A stretch of 64,000 nucleotides of DNA from NCBI GenBank assembly GCA_965153455.1, contig OZ234494.1:16678001-16742000 (forward strand), read 5' to 3'. This document shows positions 36,201 to 49,340 of the stretch, one piece after another (within the stretch, counting starts at the first letter, position 1; every line of letters begins with the position of its first letter). A model generated the notes under the pieces. It worked only from the letters and a program-made list of their open reading frames with translations, made no database searches and had not been told where the DNA came from. The DNA comes from Sphagnum compactum (taxonomy: Eukaryota > Bryophyta > Sphagnopsida > Sphagnales). The translations under genes were made by a program, and so were the position numbers.

Positions 36201-39200
36201 TTTCCACTCATATTTTTTAATACTCAAATTTCACTAAAACCAACTTATAGATGATCGTCGTTTTGGCTACATCACAAAATTGCACACAAAACAAAACCAA
36301 AAACAAAAAAACACAAACACTGAACCCTAGGTTAGGTCAGAAAATTAGACAATTAGGTTAGGTCACCAATTCTAGATTTTTTACTATTATTTGGATCGGT
36401 TAGTTTTTTTGTCGTTTGTTTTTTTGTTTTTTTGGGCTTTTTGACTCTTGATGGTATTATTTGGTGCCCCCACAAACCCCCCTCCCTATGCCACTAGATT
36501 TATTCTATGGTTTATTTTTTGTTTTTTTTTTTTTTGGGCATGTATTCTTCCAGGGGCAGGATTATTGGATTGTGTGTAAAACAACTCCCTATGCGTTGGT
36601 AATGGCATGGGTGCAAAACATCTGACCTATGTTCACAACTTGTGGGCTTCTTGGCCCCATGTTTTCTTTTAAAAATTGGCAATATGAAGTTCAAGCTAAG
36701 AGCACCCTTGTTGGAAAGCATAGTACATTTGTACATAAACCGAGGAGAAACGGCTTCACCCATATCTGCATGTTCGCATCCCTGCAATGGACACAATTGG
36801 ACATGACCAAAAATTTTGGCCTGTTCCGTAAAGTCCAAAAGCCTACAAGAATTTTTATATTAAAAAATCTGTCAACGGCCTTAACCATGGTACGAGTGTT
36901 TGACGGGTATAATCATTTTGATATTCAGCTAAGTGAGTTTAAACATTTAAACCGGTTTTGTGCGGTCTTCCTTTGAGGAGGACCTCAGTTCCAATTTTGA
37001 CATTGCTAAATTTATTTTAGATGTTCCCGGAGTGAGGGTTTGAGCCCAGTTCTTTCAATTTTTAAATCCTTCAATTTTAGTTTTAACACATTTCTTCAAA
37101 TTCAAAAACCTCTAGGGTCAATTCAAAAAATCGGGTCCAATTTCATGTATACATTACACATTCTTCAAATGCTAAAAATTGCATAGGTACAAAATTTGAC
37201 AACAAATTTAAAAAGAGGTCTATGTGAATACGAAGTTCAAGAACTAATTAAAATTAATATTTAATTATAAAATTCATCCTAGTTATCAACTTCTTTTTAA
37301 AACATTAAATTTCTTATCTCAAGATCTTGAGTGTGATTTTTAAATGTCTTTTCATGGATCTAGTTTCAATTCCAAATCTAGTAAAAGACTAGTTTCACAA
37401 TCTATCTTGTTTTAGGTTCAACAAAAAGGTGTGAACTCAAGTTGGAATCACAAGAACTTGAACTCTCAATTTAACTCTACAAACTAAATACCCTCACAAT
37501 ATTAGTTTAAACCCGTGTTTGCTAGCCATTAAATTTTGACCTAGTTATCAAGTTGGTTATTAATATCTTGAACTTAGTCGACTATTGATCTTTTCAGAAT
37601 TGGTTAAATTCATGACCACTTGGTGTTGATTTTTAAAATTTAATAACCTACCTAGATGATTCAATTATCTTCTAGGTAGGTTATCAAGCTTTGAGCACTA
37701 ATACAATTTTTTTATTAATAATTTTAATTTAATTAACAACCCTATCATTAATCTATAAGCAGGATGTTAATTGGTTATTTTCAATTGGTTATTTGATAAT
37801 CTACTTTTATGCATAACTGACAATTGTTAACCAATTTTGATATATATTGATAATGATAATTTGCGTGGTCCCAAAAAAAATTTAAAAACAAACATGTTCA
37901 ATGGTTATTTAAACCAACCAACATTAGTTAAAACTTTATATAAGCTTCAAAAGCAATTCCAATCAAAGTAAAGGGTATTTATCATACATGTTTTTCAAAA
38001 TTATCAAATAATGTTAAAGATAAATGACCATTATTTATCTTGTTGGCATGGTTTTTTTTTTGTTTTTCCAAGGTAACTCAACTGGCCTTCCCAACTTGCC
38101 CTAAGTATGGTTGAAGTGGCGCCAGCTACTTGGGTAAGGGTGGTTGGCAAGCTACAATAACTAGTTGTTGGATAGTCTTATGACAATTCCATGCCATGGC
38201 ATGTCAGTGCAAAGTGGCTACTACCTATTTCATTGGATGAAGGTAAGATGTGATCAAGTATTTGCTCAAGGTGAACTACTAGTTACATAAGTTTGTCTTT
38301 GGTGTAAATATAGGTTACAAAATTTTGATTAAAGATGAGAAATTGGTTGTTTGAACGCTCAAAAAGGGGTATTTTAATTTAATCTATGAATCTATTATGC
38401 CTTATTGCAATTCAAGTAACATGCATGCCATAAGACCATTGCAAGCTCAAAATATGTGAAAAAAACAAAGACACATAAAACTACCTTAAGGGGGGTTGAA
38501 CCCCAATCCATAATGGATTCTACCCAAACTACAGTTGAAAGTGACATGCAAGCCACATAATCACACATTACTCAAAAATCCATGTGCATATGAAACAAAA
38601 CACATCTATAATAATAGGTTAGGAATAAGAAATGGGTTTTAGGGTTTAAACTCTGAACCCAATCCATGAATGGATTCAACCTAGCTATTGAAGAAGATTG
38701 ACCTAAACAAAACCACATAACACTAAAATACTTGAACTAAGTTCAAGCCAACAAATAAATAAATCATCACCAAAAATGTATTCATAATTAGCCCACAAGT
38801 TAATGGTTTCAAGGTCTTCACAAAAACAAACTTGCCCTAGATTAAGAACATACTTAAGCCTACTAACCCGAGGCTCCCTTACAAATCCATGCCATATCGA
38901 TGTTTGATGGTCTACCAATCTCGAATGGCAATGTAAAATGGAAACGTGGCCAAAGAATATTAATTTTGGGCATACATCTTAATGACCAAATCCAAGTGGA
39001 TTGTGAGACGATTTTTTAGCTTATTCTTGATGGAAAACAAGGTTGAGAACCTAGTGTGGTCACAATAAAGATTTCAACTAGTTTTTTAAACTTTGAAAAT
39101 CAGTCCTTCAAAATGCAGCTTGAACTTAACCTCCTCTCTAGCCAGGATGTTGGGGTGGGTGGTGAAAGGTGGCAACAATATCGCAACTGTGTAGTTGCTC

Positions 39201-39390
39201 TTCATTATGACCACAAAAAAGAGGCTTATTGATTTAATTTTAAACCATCAAGCAAGGTTGGAAACACCACACCATCATCACTAATTGTTTTTAGGAAACA
39301 ATATTGTGTTTTGAGCAAGGCAAGGTGCCCAACAAACATATGTTCAACATTCGGCTACAACCAATATTGCAAATAAACAATTCCTATAAC
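33216..39390. other. AT-rich intergenic DNA
   Basis: About 6 kb without a supported gene. Holds a short (CATC)n run at 35262-35278 and T/A homopolymers. A minus-strand frame at 33890-34219 (start MGVTTTEEVTLKPLH) and overlapping frames at 36512-36976 look protein-like in places, but I recognise no family and there is no second line of support. Confidence 0.4.
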
Positions 39391-39399
39391 ATTCAAGAC

Positions 39400-40737
39400 C
39401 TCTTGAAGTAAAAATTATTTGTCTAGTTCATTGATCAACTACAATGCAACTTGATTGCATTGTGTTTTCACATTCTACACTGCTTCCACCCAATCTTTAG
39501 GAATGACCATGATGCAGTCACCAATTACCTTGCAAGTCTTGTGAATGTTGTACATTTTGTTGTAGGAAGAAAATGTTACATTTGTTACACCAATAGTTGG
39601 CTTGTTCCACCACACTCTGTGCAAAGGATCAAAGGTGTGGTCAATGAAGTTCCAAAACTAAGAAAGTCCGTGGAATTATACTTCTTTTCCTCGTCACAAT
39701 ACTTCTTGTGCAAGTCAACTTGACATAATTTGACACTACTCACAAAATTGTAAATGAACATGGATCAGTTTTGAACATACTTGCTCAAAATTTAGATAGA
39801 TTCCACCATAGGGATAACAGAAATAAGACCCATGATGGTCTCAACATCACAAAGTAGCTCATAATTCACAGCTACAAATTCTTTAAAAGCTGAATTTTGT
39901 GCCATTTTAACTAAGAGAGTCTTGAACTCTTCAAGAACCTTAGAAGGAGCAACCATGTTAGTCCACCAAGTCTTAATATTCCACAAAATATTGAGACCCT
40001 TGTCTCCATCACTTCAACCAATTTCTGTCTTTCTAAGTTTTTCTTAAGGCTATGGTTAAAATATGCATATGCACTCACTAGCAATCTTCAATCTTTTTCA
40101 CCATGGGAAACTCAAACAAGGTAAGGACAACCAAGTTGGTCTTAGTAGTTACGCAATGCATGGGAATACAAAAAAATGAGGATTTATCTCTTAGTTAGGT
40201 TGAGATTCCAAATTTGATGCCTTGGAATGTGGATGCATCATATGCACCAAAACACACAACCTTTGCAATAGGTCCTGGTCGAAGAGTCCCCAAAAAACTT
40301 GGATAGAGATTTGGATCATCCTTGTTAGGTTGTCAATTATACAACAATCTGTCATTCATTCCAAGTTTAACAAGATCAGCATCCTCTTGATTTTCAACAA
40401 CATACCCCTACACAAAAATCCAAGATTGACTATATATACTAATATCTTCATTGCAACTTACAAATATGTAGTTTATTGTTTGGATGGTTGTCTTTGTGGC
40501 TGCCAAGACCACAATTGTCATACATTTTGCCATACCCCAACCACTAATGTCTATCCAATGTTTATTAGGATTATTTTTCACCTTCAAAAATAACAACCCA
40601 TGCATGCTCTCAAAGTTAGTGAGGGGTCTCCCTAATTTTAGAAGATGAAACAAAGTCACAAATTGCACAAATGTTTTTTCCAATCTTATTGTGTTTTCCC
40701 TATGTTCAATAATGGAACATAGCTTGCACCTTACCAT
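39400..40737 (-). pseudogene. hAT-like transposase pseudogene (BED-finger type)
   Basis: Reading leftward: a BED-type zinc-finger start MVRCKLCSIIEHREN (40737), then KHWIDISGWGMAKCM and ATKTTIQTINYIFVSCNED with DISIYSQSWI (about 40560-40440), the block that in hAT-like plant transposases reads as an SxDE...NQSWL core. Then, in another frame, GAYDASTFQGIKFGIST and CIPMHCVTTKTNLVV (about 40240-40140), the catalytic-core region, then NIKTWWTNMVAPSKVLEEFK and LLCDVETIMGLISVIPMVES (39986-39792). Multiple stops and frameshifts make it inactive. Blocks and their order match hAT-family (zinc finger 862/DUF4371-like) proteins as I know them. No terminal inverted repeats were located. Confidence 0.6.
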
Positions 40738-42599
40738 CTACATCTTGCCATTGGGCTTAGCAACTAGCTCTACCCATGGAAATTTATTGCCCATGTATCT
40801 TGGATGTTTTTTTCTAGCTCCCATTCAATCTTTTGTTTTTTCTTACTACCTATAAGCATTTTTTCAACTTTTTTGTTTCTAATTAGGTCAATAGGAAAAA
40901 TTCGTGAAGTTCCAAGATTTGATGACATAGAAGTCCCAACAACAGTTGTAGCTACACTAAAATCAACAACAATAAAAGCTTTGCCTTTGTTGGAAACAAA
41001 TTAAGAACAAAGGAAGAAAAATTTCAGGATCAAAAATAGCTTCCATACAGAGAGGGATCAAACCATTAAAAACAACTTATACTTGAAATTGGCAAGCAAT
41101 TTTAGGGGTAACATTTTGGGAATCAAAATGGTAGCATATAAATAATTCATAAAAAAAAATTTCTTGAAGTACTCAAAATCAACAAAGAAGGAAATGTTGC
41201 AAAAAAACTTGAACAATGGAAATGCAGTATTCTAACCTAAAGGTATTGTTTTTAGATACTTCAAACTTTAAATGTTGTCAAGCTTTTTTTGAAGCCATAT
41301 TGTTGCACATAACAACCCCCAACTTTTCATTTCCCAATTACACGATCTAAGAAAGATGTTGCACTTCAATATGCCGCCCACAAAGTCCCATACATTTATG
41401 GAACTCCATCTAGAACATTTACACCTTCTAGCAATGGCATTCTACTCATAATTCTTAGAGGGGAAACAATGGTGATGCACAAAGAGGAGAAAGTGGAGGG
41501 ACGGAGTTACATAAAGCAGAGGTGGAAGAAGGTGGCGACTTTGAGTGTCACCATAACCTTAATTTGCAAATTCACCCCATGCAATGTGGCCTATTGGCAA
41601 ACCCCTCCCCTTGGTTATGCACTAACTAGCAACATAGAAATCTGCACCATTGCTTTTGTTGGTGATGGATCCTAGGCGTTGATAGAAAATTAGGCAAAAA
41701 ACAATGTCTAGTGATCGATTTTTGGTGAACTCATATTCGTAAAATCCTTTATGGGTGTCGCTTTGGCATTTTTAAGCTCACACAGATGCAAAATTTCACC
41801 ACAAAAAAAACATTACTTGTTGGCATGGGAAAAAAGTAACATATATTTTTATAATTTAAGCTAATGTTTGGTATGGTAAAGAAAATATACATAACATGAA
41901 TGTAGATTTGCAACCATAAAGCAAAATAAACAAATAAACAAGACTAGTAAAAACCTTAATCATTAGTATGTGAACATTTCACATCAACTACTAGTTTAGG
42001 TATGTTTGGCATAACTTTTTTTATTTACCTTTCATTCATTTCTGATCACATATGTACCCACTCCCTTCATAAAAAAATTTATTTCCTCATAAATGCATCA
42101 TGGTGTGTGGTGGAACAATTACAGATCTCGTCTTGCCCTATGCCAAGTTTGTCAATCATTGTCTTTGAGGATGCAAATCCTTGTTCTGTCATCTTATCCT
42201 TGAAATCCCAAACCATCTTTGTAACCAACAAATAAATAAGGTCCCTCCCCGTTAACCAGTAATGATTGTTTTTACTTGGTTCTACATTTTCAACCAAACT
42301 TGTTATTCACCAAAAGAAAAAAACATAATGCAACTTTTCCTAATTGCATATGTTTTCATTTTTTTCTTCTATGTTTGATCTACATTCTCTAACAAAGATT
42401 CATGGAGTTGAGCAACTAACTCCATATTGCTTACCATGTGTACAACAAAATTTTCAAGTTCAACTTGGTCATCCAACACCTATGTCAAACTACTAAGGTG
42501 GTTGTCAATAGTTAATCTTGGAGTTCACCTAGTTAAAATCATGTATGGAGAATATTTGATACTTGCCTAAATACTGCATCAATACCCAAACAATATATG
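40738..42599. other. Intergenic DNA
   Basis: No gene supported. A segment at 41899-41968 matches 53947-54009 (separate entry). Confidence 0.4.
41899..41968 (+). repeat. Segment shared with 53947-54009
   Basis: GTAGATTTGCAACCATAAA ... CAAGACTAGTAAAAACC ... TAATCATT matches TTAGATTTGCAACCATAAA ... CAAGACTAGTAGAAACC ... TAATCATT with few differences, same orientation, about 12 kb apart. After a gap the match resumes (CATTCATTTCTGATCACATA and CATTCATTTTCCGGTCATAG). The two could be remnants of the long terminal repeats around the gypsy-type element between them. Confidence 0.5.
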
Positions 42600-42627
42600 C
42601 GGAACTTGAACATCCCATTTCTATATG

Positions 42628-43370
42628 TTAGATGCATGCAAACATTACAATAAGTCCATGTTTCAGAGTTTTGATCATCCTTTTTAACATAATGTTACAT
42701 TGTGGCCATTGAGGTGTAATAAACTGATGGATGGTCCCAAAATTTTTGTAAAGCATATCGAACTTAGCCATCCACTTACCATCGTTGTCAATAGGAACAT
42801 ATTTTGATACCCCAAATTTGCAAATTATTTCCTCTTCCTGAACTTTGGCATAAATTATCATAGTGTGTTTTTTTACTAATTTTGTCTCACACCACTTTGA
42901 GTAGTGGTCAATGGCCACCAATACATACTTGTTGCTATATTTTGTTTCTGGCAGAAAATCAGTTGTATGAAGTGCAACCCTATAAAATAAGTCACATATT
43001 GGGATACTTTTAAACTCTTCAATCCCAAAATGTAAGCTACTAGTTTATTTCACCATCTGGTCGCGTTTACATTTTCTAATCGCTTTTTTGACAAGTTTAG
43101 TTCTATCATGCCATAAATATTTTTCTTCACCTATGTAAAAGTCTATTATTCACTAAAGTGCCCAATTTTTTTGTGGATAAAATGTACAATGTTCTCCTTT
43201 TCATCAAATATGGGTACCACTAGGTTAAAAAACATCAACACATCATTATGCCAATTATATTTCATAACCATGCATTTTGCCTTGTCCTTCTTTGCATAAT
43301 CAGAAACACCATAATTAGTGTCTCCCCCTATCAACAATTTCATGTAGTTGACATCCTTCCAGATATCCAA
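42628..43370 (-). pseudogene. Gypsy integrase fragment
   Basis: HKKIGHFSE near 43160 is the end of an H2C2-type zinc-finger region; VAIDHYSKWCETKLVKK (about 42917) and the later FITPQWPQCNIMLKRMIKTL (about 42720-42660) are integrase-core blocks. The second catalytic Asp region reads PIDNDGKWMAKFD. Interrupted between the two parts. Confidence 0.72.
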
Positions 43371-43959
43371 GCCTTTTAAAATGTCTGAACTTTCTTGATA
43401 AAATTATGAATCAAATCCCCCAAACTTCATACTCATTCCTTTATCTACACCTTGTTGTGCCTCCATCACCATATGTTCATAATCAGTAGTGATAAGCTTC
43501 CTTTTTGCACAATTTGGAAGCACCTTTCCAAACAAATTTTCCAAATTTATTTTTTGTCTTTTAACCATTTTTTTCCTAGTCAACTACATTTGATGTTTCC
43601 AATGGATTCAACTCCTCCAGTGCTTCAAACAAGGTAAATATCCTTGGTATCCCATGGCCACTAGATGCACAACCATGAACCTTGAGCACTGATTCCTCTA
43701 CTACAATTTTGGAGCTAACTATTACATGATTCGGTATTTTCACCTGGAAATCTTCTTCATCCGAAATAAAAATTGGGTTTCTACTCAATGCAATAACATT
43801 TGTATGCTTGTTCCCAAGATGGTCCAGACAATCTTAAAATGGATGTCTTGTAATGTAGAGATCCACCTCCCCTTTCTTCCATTCACATCAAAGATTGAGG
43901 TCAACTGCTTTAAAGGCTTGTGATCTATCCTTAACAAAAGTGCAAAAACTATTTGAAAT

Positions 43960-44150
43960 GCATAATCCCCCCCAAATTAAAGCATAACATTCTCCTTCCA
44001 TTGTGTGGTAACATTTTTGCAGAGGGGTCAAACCATTGCTAACATATGCAATTACCTATTTTTGCCTTCCATTCTTTTGTGAAAGAATCATCGGGCCAAC
44101 TCCCTATATTAACCGATCAATGTCTAGTATGAATGTTTTCAAAAACTTTG
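43960..44150 (-). pseudogene. Gypsy RNase H fragment
   Basis: Minus-strand frames with stops read FILDIDRLI, GVGPMILSQKNG, VIAYVSNGL and MEGECYALIW, the usual order of gypsy RNase H motifs. Confidence 0.6.
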
Positions 44151-44305
44151 GTCTGGGTAGCACAAGAGCCTCCAATAGCTTATGGTTTAGGGTATGAAAC
44201 GTCGATTGACAAAGTAGAGTCCACTAGAACAACAAATCTTTCTTAGTTAGATAAAAAAAAAGACTAGCAATTTTGGCATAACTTTGGATAAATGTTTTGT
44301 AATAC

Positions 44306-44862
44306 CTAATGAGCCCTAGAAAAGCCCACACATTCATGATGGATGAAGGAATTGGAAAATTGAAAACAACACAAATTTTTGTTAGGTTTAATTTTTATGT
44401 GTTCATTAACCACATGCCCCAAGAAAACAATATCTCGAGCCCCAAAACAACATTTTCCCAGGTTCAATTTTATGTTAACAAACCTTAACCTTTCAAACTT
44501 GAGGTGCTCTAAGTGTTCACTCCAATCACTATTATGGATATTGTAATCATCCACAAAAAAATTAAGGAATTGGTTAGTTCATTCTTTAAATACTTCTACC
44601 ATGGTCCTAGAAAACGTGATTGTTGTGTTTTTCAATCCAAATGGCATCACATTCCATTCAAAAAGTCCTGACTTGGTGATCACAATAGTCTTCCAGACAT
44701 CTTCATCTGCCATCTTGATTTGCCACAAACCTGACTATAGGTCCAAAGCAAAGAACCATGAGGATTTTCCAAGTTATGTCAATACATCTTCTATCAAAGG
44801 CATGGGAAATGAGTCTTGCTTAGTCTAGGCGTTCAAAGGTTGGTAGTCGCCATAGAACCTTT
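44306..44862 (-). pseudogene. Gypsy reverse transcriptase fragment
   Basis: Motifs in order: FYGDYQPLNA, DSFPMPLIEDVL, SSWFFALDL, WQIKMADED, GLFEWNVMPFGLKN, then the polymerase box FVDDYNI (about 44552), followed by FLGHVVNEH. At least four stops interrupt the domain. Confidence 0.8.
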
Positions 44863-45828
44863 TGCTTCCATCCTTATTTATTGGAAGTGTGGTTTTGTAA
44901 ACATATTTAGACATGTTCATGTGCATCTTTCCCAATTGCACAAGTTCCTGTATCTAGCAGTTCATCTTAGTTTCTTCCCCAAAAAACAACCTTCCAAGAG
45001 TCATCCTACAAGGTGGAAACCTTTATGTATCTATGGTGTGTTCTCCAATATTGCAAATGCCTAATTCCCCTTTTTGCCAAACAAAAATATCTTGATACTT
45101 TTGCAAGAGATTAAAAATTCATGGTTATGCAACTTCGTCAACCTTAGATTGAACTGAATCTTGGAACAAATTTTCATCCATCTATTTCCATCTAAAGATA
45201 CCCAAAAGCATTAGATGGACTCCCAAATTTTAGAGTTTGAATAGACAATTTTGGGTTGGGAATAGAGCTTGTAATTCGTTCATTTTCTTCTGTCTCCACC
45301 CATTTAATCCAATCTTGATAGTCATCATCTTCTGTCAATTGTCCTTCCAACAATTATTAATGTTGTTGCTAAAAAATCAAATTCACCATTTGTGTTGGTG
45401 CCTCTTCCCTAATTAGATCATCCAACCCTCGATCCATCATATTTTCCATAGGTAATGTCATTTCATGCAAGATATTATTTTGATCATCTTCTACTTCACT
45501 TCCAAACTCATTCATATCATATTCAGATTCCTTATCATCATCTGGAGGTTGGGGATAAATCATGCTCCTAACTATGGTTGTTCCACTAATGATAAACCAT
45601 ACATATTTCAGCAATCCATTGAACATGGTGTGAGAGTTTCTACTCACTTACAGGTTGCAACATGTTAACAATAGTTAATGGCAATAATTCAACTTCCATA
45701 CCTAGTTCATTTCACACTTGAATTATTTCCTTCTCCACATCAACAACCATCTTTATTTTCATCAAAAAGTCCAAACCCGAGAGGACGTTGTAGTTGTCAA
45801 TGTTCACAATAAGAAAAACCATGTTGCA

Positions 45829-46289
45829 TTAAAAGTTTCCAACCTTTATAAGGATGTTCATGATTCCACCCAATGCCCTAGTGATAGTACAAAATGTTAT
45901 CTTATAGCTTTCATTTCCTAATACTAGATGCATAATCCCTAATTCTCGAATAATAACTATAGCCATTATTGACATAGAGGCACCTATATCTACAAGCCTT
46001 TCTATCAAACCATTACGCACTTCAATTGTTAGATGTAAAGTCTTACCCATGTGGATTCTATTGATACTCACCCATTTATGGTGGGTATAACAGGAATTGC
46101 AACAATATGAGTGACTTGTTGAATTTCTTCATCTTTACGCCTTCTGGCAAGTTTCACCAAGACGTCAAGATACTCGAACTCACCAAGAACAATTAGAATC
46201 GTTTCAAGAGGAATAAATGATATCTTACCTTTCAAAAAGTGGGTAAGGATTTTGGACTTAGCAGTATTTGTCACATCCCCAAACTTCAT
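45829..46289 (-). pseudogene. Gypsy protease region
   Basis: LARRRKDEE and THFLKGKISFIPLETILIV precede the aspartic protease block LVDIGASMSIMA (about 46000) and ELGIMHLVLGNESYK. The catalytic triplet, normally D-S/T-G, reads D-I-G, so the enzyme would be inactive. A stop at 46070 separates two open stretches. Confidence 0.65.
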
Positions 46290-46505
46290 TTGTGCTCCTT
46301 CACCATCCTCAAATGGTTCTTCCTCATTTTAATCAATTTTAGGAACGACAATCAAATTCTTGCACCTTGGCACTTTTGTTCCTGAAAATACGTTGTTACT
46401 CACTCCACACAATCTATTTAATTGTGTCAATGTGGCCTCCTCATCATTGACCAGCACCTCTAAGTAGTTGGCAGTGGCAAGAGGACCTCTTCCATTCTTC
46501 TTCCA

Positions 46506-46661
46506 ACAACGCTTTTTAGTATGAGCTAATCCAAAACAATACGAACATTTAAGTCCATAGTTTTTTGTTTTATGCCCCCCTTCGCATTTACCACATTTGG
46601 GTTTTTCGGAGAGTTTTCAACATGAAGAAGCACTATGGCCCATCATATTGCATAATTGACA
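46506..46661 (-). pseudogene. Two gag zinc knuckles
   Basis: CQLCNMMGHSASSC (46661-46620) and CSYCFGLAHTKKRC (46547-46506), both perfect CX2CX4HX4C retroviral-type nucleocapsid knuckles in one frame, separated by 24 residues. Confidence 0.82.
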
Positions 46662-46839
46662 TACACTTGAACTACTTGGAATTTGCAAGTTGAGCCAACT
46701 CCTTGCCATTGGATCCCTTAAAAAAATTAATCAAATGTCTCATTTAAAACATGAATTTGTTGTTTTGTTGATGTTTTCCCTTCATTCATTTCATCCTCCC
46801 ACTCATCCTTCAAAGGCTCAAAAGGTTCCCCTATTATAG

Positions 46840-46935
46840 ATAAGTAGGTTGTAATAGGTAGGTAGGTAAGTAGGTAGGCTGGTAGGTTGTAGGTAGGTAG
46901 GTAGGAAGGTTGTAGAATATGGTAGATAGGTAGGT
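46840..46935. repeat. (TAGG)n microsatellite
   Basis: Interrupted run of TAGGTAGG with TTGTAGG variants, within the gag region of the gypsy element; similar CTAC/GTAG runs occur at 4270, 17301 and 55690-55790. Confidence 0.85.
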
Positions 46936-47282
46936 AAGATGCCCCATTTGACTATAATAACATTGGCCATCTTGACTAAATGTTCTACTTGATTAAAACC
47001 CCATTGGCCATTTTGACCAGAATGTCATTTGTTTATGTCCAACTTGACTAAATGTTCCAATTGACTAGACATCATTGGCCATTTTGACCAAAGTGGTCAA
47101 ATTTTTGTCCAATTTGACTAGATGTCCAACTTAACAAATAGTGAAATAGGTCATTTCAACCAAGTTAATTGGTCAAAAGATACACATGTCGTTCAAGCCC
47201 CTAGCCTCTAGTCAAAATATACTTGTTCATTAGTCAAGAAAGACCAATTAGTCAACTTGGATCATTTGAAAAACCAAGAATT

Positions 47283-47786
47283 CTAGTAGTTTCCCAAAAC
47301 CTTCTCAACTCCAATGGTTGAAACCAAAAGCTCATCCATGTCCACATAGGTGTGCACCACACAAAGTTTCCTAATTTTTGGCCTAAGATGGGCCAAAAAC
47401 CACCTCCTCCTCTTAACATTTGAGATCCTTCCTTTCACAAATAGATGTTCTAGTCTATCATAGTAACTTTGAACCTGTTGCTTGGGCTTTTGTTTGATGA
47501 CATCCATTTTCACTCTCAAATCCTCTGCATCATACACATCGTACTTGGCCAACATTAAAATCCACAAGGTCTCCCAATCAAGAGGCATAGGGTTCAACCT
47601 CTTGTACCAATCCTGGGCCTTTCCTTGTAAATTAAGTCTAGCAATCTTGAAAAACTTCTCCTCATCATACTCACGAACCTTTGTTGCCATCTGCAACCTT
47701 TTTACCCAATTAAACACATCCTCCAAATCCTTTCCCCATAACAATTCATCCATCCCTTTGGGGCTGGTCATTTTGGGTGAAAACAC
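47283..47786 (-). pseudogene. Gypsy gag fragment
   Basis: An uninterrupted 167-codon frame typical of gypsy capsid: FKIARLNLQGKAQDWYKRL, DWETLWILMLAKYDVY, VQSYYDRLEHLFVKGRIS and HLRPKIRKLCVVHTYVDMDE. It stops before the zinc knuckles, so the gag-pol frame is broken, though this part has stayed open. Confidence 0.75.
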
Positions 47787-47790
47787 AAAG

Positions 47791-49340
47791 ATTCTTAAAT
47801 AGGAAATATCTATTTTAAGTTGTCTACTTCAAGTATTTCTTCTTTCCTTTATGATCTCATAGCCTTAATTTGTAATTATCCATTCTAATACTGAAACACA
47901 CATTGCTTTTTTTGACAAATCCCCACCTTAATTTGCCATACAATCTTCTAGAGTAGATCAAACATAGAAGATGTGAATTTTTGCTTGTGTATATTATCCT
48001 AATGAGTCTATCTCCAATCCTAATTTTGTTGTCAATTTCAGGTTTGTAGAATTGGACAAAAAAAATTTCTAATTCCACTTCTACTATAACCCATACATCC
48101 CTTAATCTAAGAACAAATGAATTTAATTCTCTAATTACTCTGTTGTTCAATGTTCTCCAAAGGGCCACAGGATATTGTAGAAGAACATGGTTTGTTGGGT
48201 TTGGATGAAGGACCATTGTCTTCCATCAATCCTTGGTCTTGTTTCAATCCACAATGTAACCTTCATGAAAAATATTGATTGTGTTATTCCAATTGCAAGG
48301 TCTTGAACTTCAACAACCTTTGGATTGAATCTAATTATGATTATAGATGTGAATCCAGTGATGCGAATAACCAATGTTCCAACATTAAGTTCCTTTGGAA
48401 AAAAAATCTCATCAAATGACAAAATGCCAACTTGATTCCTGAAACTCATGATCACCTTTCCTATAGATAATCATCAAATAGACAATTTTTTCTACATTTC
48501 ATCATCCAAATAATTCCTATTGCTCCCCTTCAATTATGGGAATAAGATATTGACAATGAATTGGAGTGAATGAAAATAATTGTTTATCTGAACTATCCAA
48601 CTGCTAGTGGTATCTGAGTCCAGTGTCTTAACAAAACTTCCACACTACAATCATGAAGGCTGTTGGGAAGACTCAACTTTGAGAATCTTATTTCTTGCTT
48701 GAAGCAATACTTCTATACCAAGAATAAAGAAACATATAAAATGGTCAAGAGACTTAGCATAATGTGGCACCCAAATATTTCCCACTTTGGGTAGTTCTTT
48801 AGTTTTCAAGAAATGAATTTATAATCATTATACAAGGCATGTTGTGAAATGGAACTAGTGTTAGAACCACTTTGTGATTTGTTAGCCTCTTGGTCCATGT
48901 GAGGAATTATTGCACACCTTCACCACTAAGATATGCACTCACAATAAAAAAACCGGTTAGAAGTGGAACTACTATGTAGTGTAGTCTAACAAGTGAGGTG
49001 GTTCGAGGTAAGTAATGAAATTCACCAAAAATCTAATGCGTTGTGTCTAAATTGAAGCTACAAAACATCCTGAGGGAATTGTAACTCACCATGATGGAAT
49101 ATTGAGGAGCCGTATGTTGATGTTCATTTCAATGTCATGTTCGATGGTTTGAAACCTTCCACTCCGTTCGTCATAACAACTACATACAACATCCTAGTCT
49201 AACATGCATTGGAGTTGGAAGCTAATACAAAAGGAGCCATGTTTAAACAACTCTCATAAGTTTTTTATTTTATGTTTTTTGATCTAGATTTAAGCCTTGG
49301 AGCTAGGAGCCACTTGCCTAGTTTGAGGAAAAAACAGATA
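47791..49340. other. Intergenic or element-internal DNA
   Basis: Between gypsy gag and a tandem array. Minus-strand frames at 47857-48455 are not recognisable. A TGGTATCTGAGTCC word at 48608-48621 on the plus strand resembles a degenerate initiator-Met tRNA primer site but has no LTR end beside it. Confidence 0.3.

Larger units (their letters stand above)
42600..47790 (-). mobile_element. Decayed Ty3/gypsy-type LTR retrotransposon
   Basis: On the minus strand the canonical gypsy order is preserved: gag (47786-47283), two zinc knuckles (46661-46506), protease (about 46289-45829), reverse transcriptase (about 44862-44306), RNase H (about 44150-43960), integrase zinc finger and core (43370-42628). 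Integrase after RNase H places it in Ty3/gypsy and not Ty1/copia. Every domain except gag carries stops or frameshifts, so the copy is inactive. Microsatellite expansion (46840-46935) and a TTGGCCATTTTGACCA-type repeat (46960-47090) have grown between gag and the knuckles. LTRs are not clearly delimited; see the shared segments and the primer-binding-like site. Confidence 0.85.

Noticed and set aside
36512-36976. Overlapping frames of 108 and 115 codons on opposite strands
   Set aside because: No domain on either strand and no conserved motif to choose between them.
48608-48621. Plus-strand primer-binding site TGGTATCTGAGTCC
   Set aside because: Poor match and no LTR end on its left; kept only as a note.
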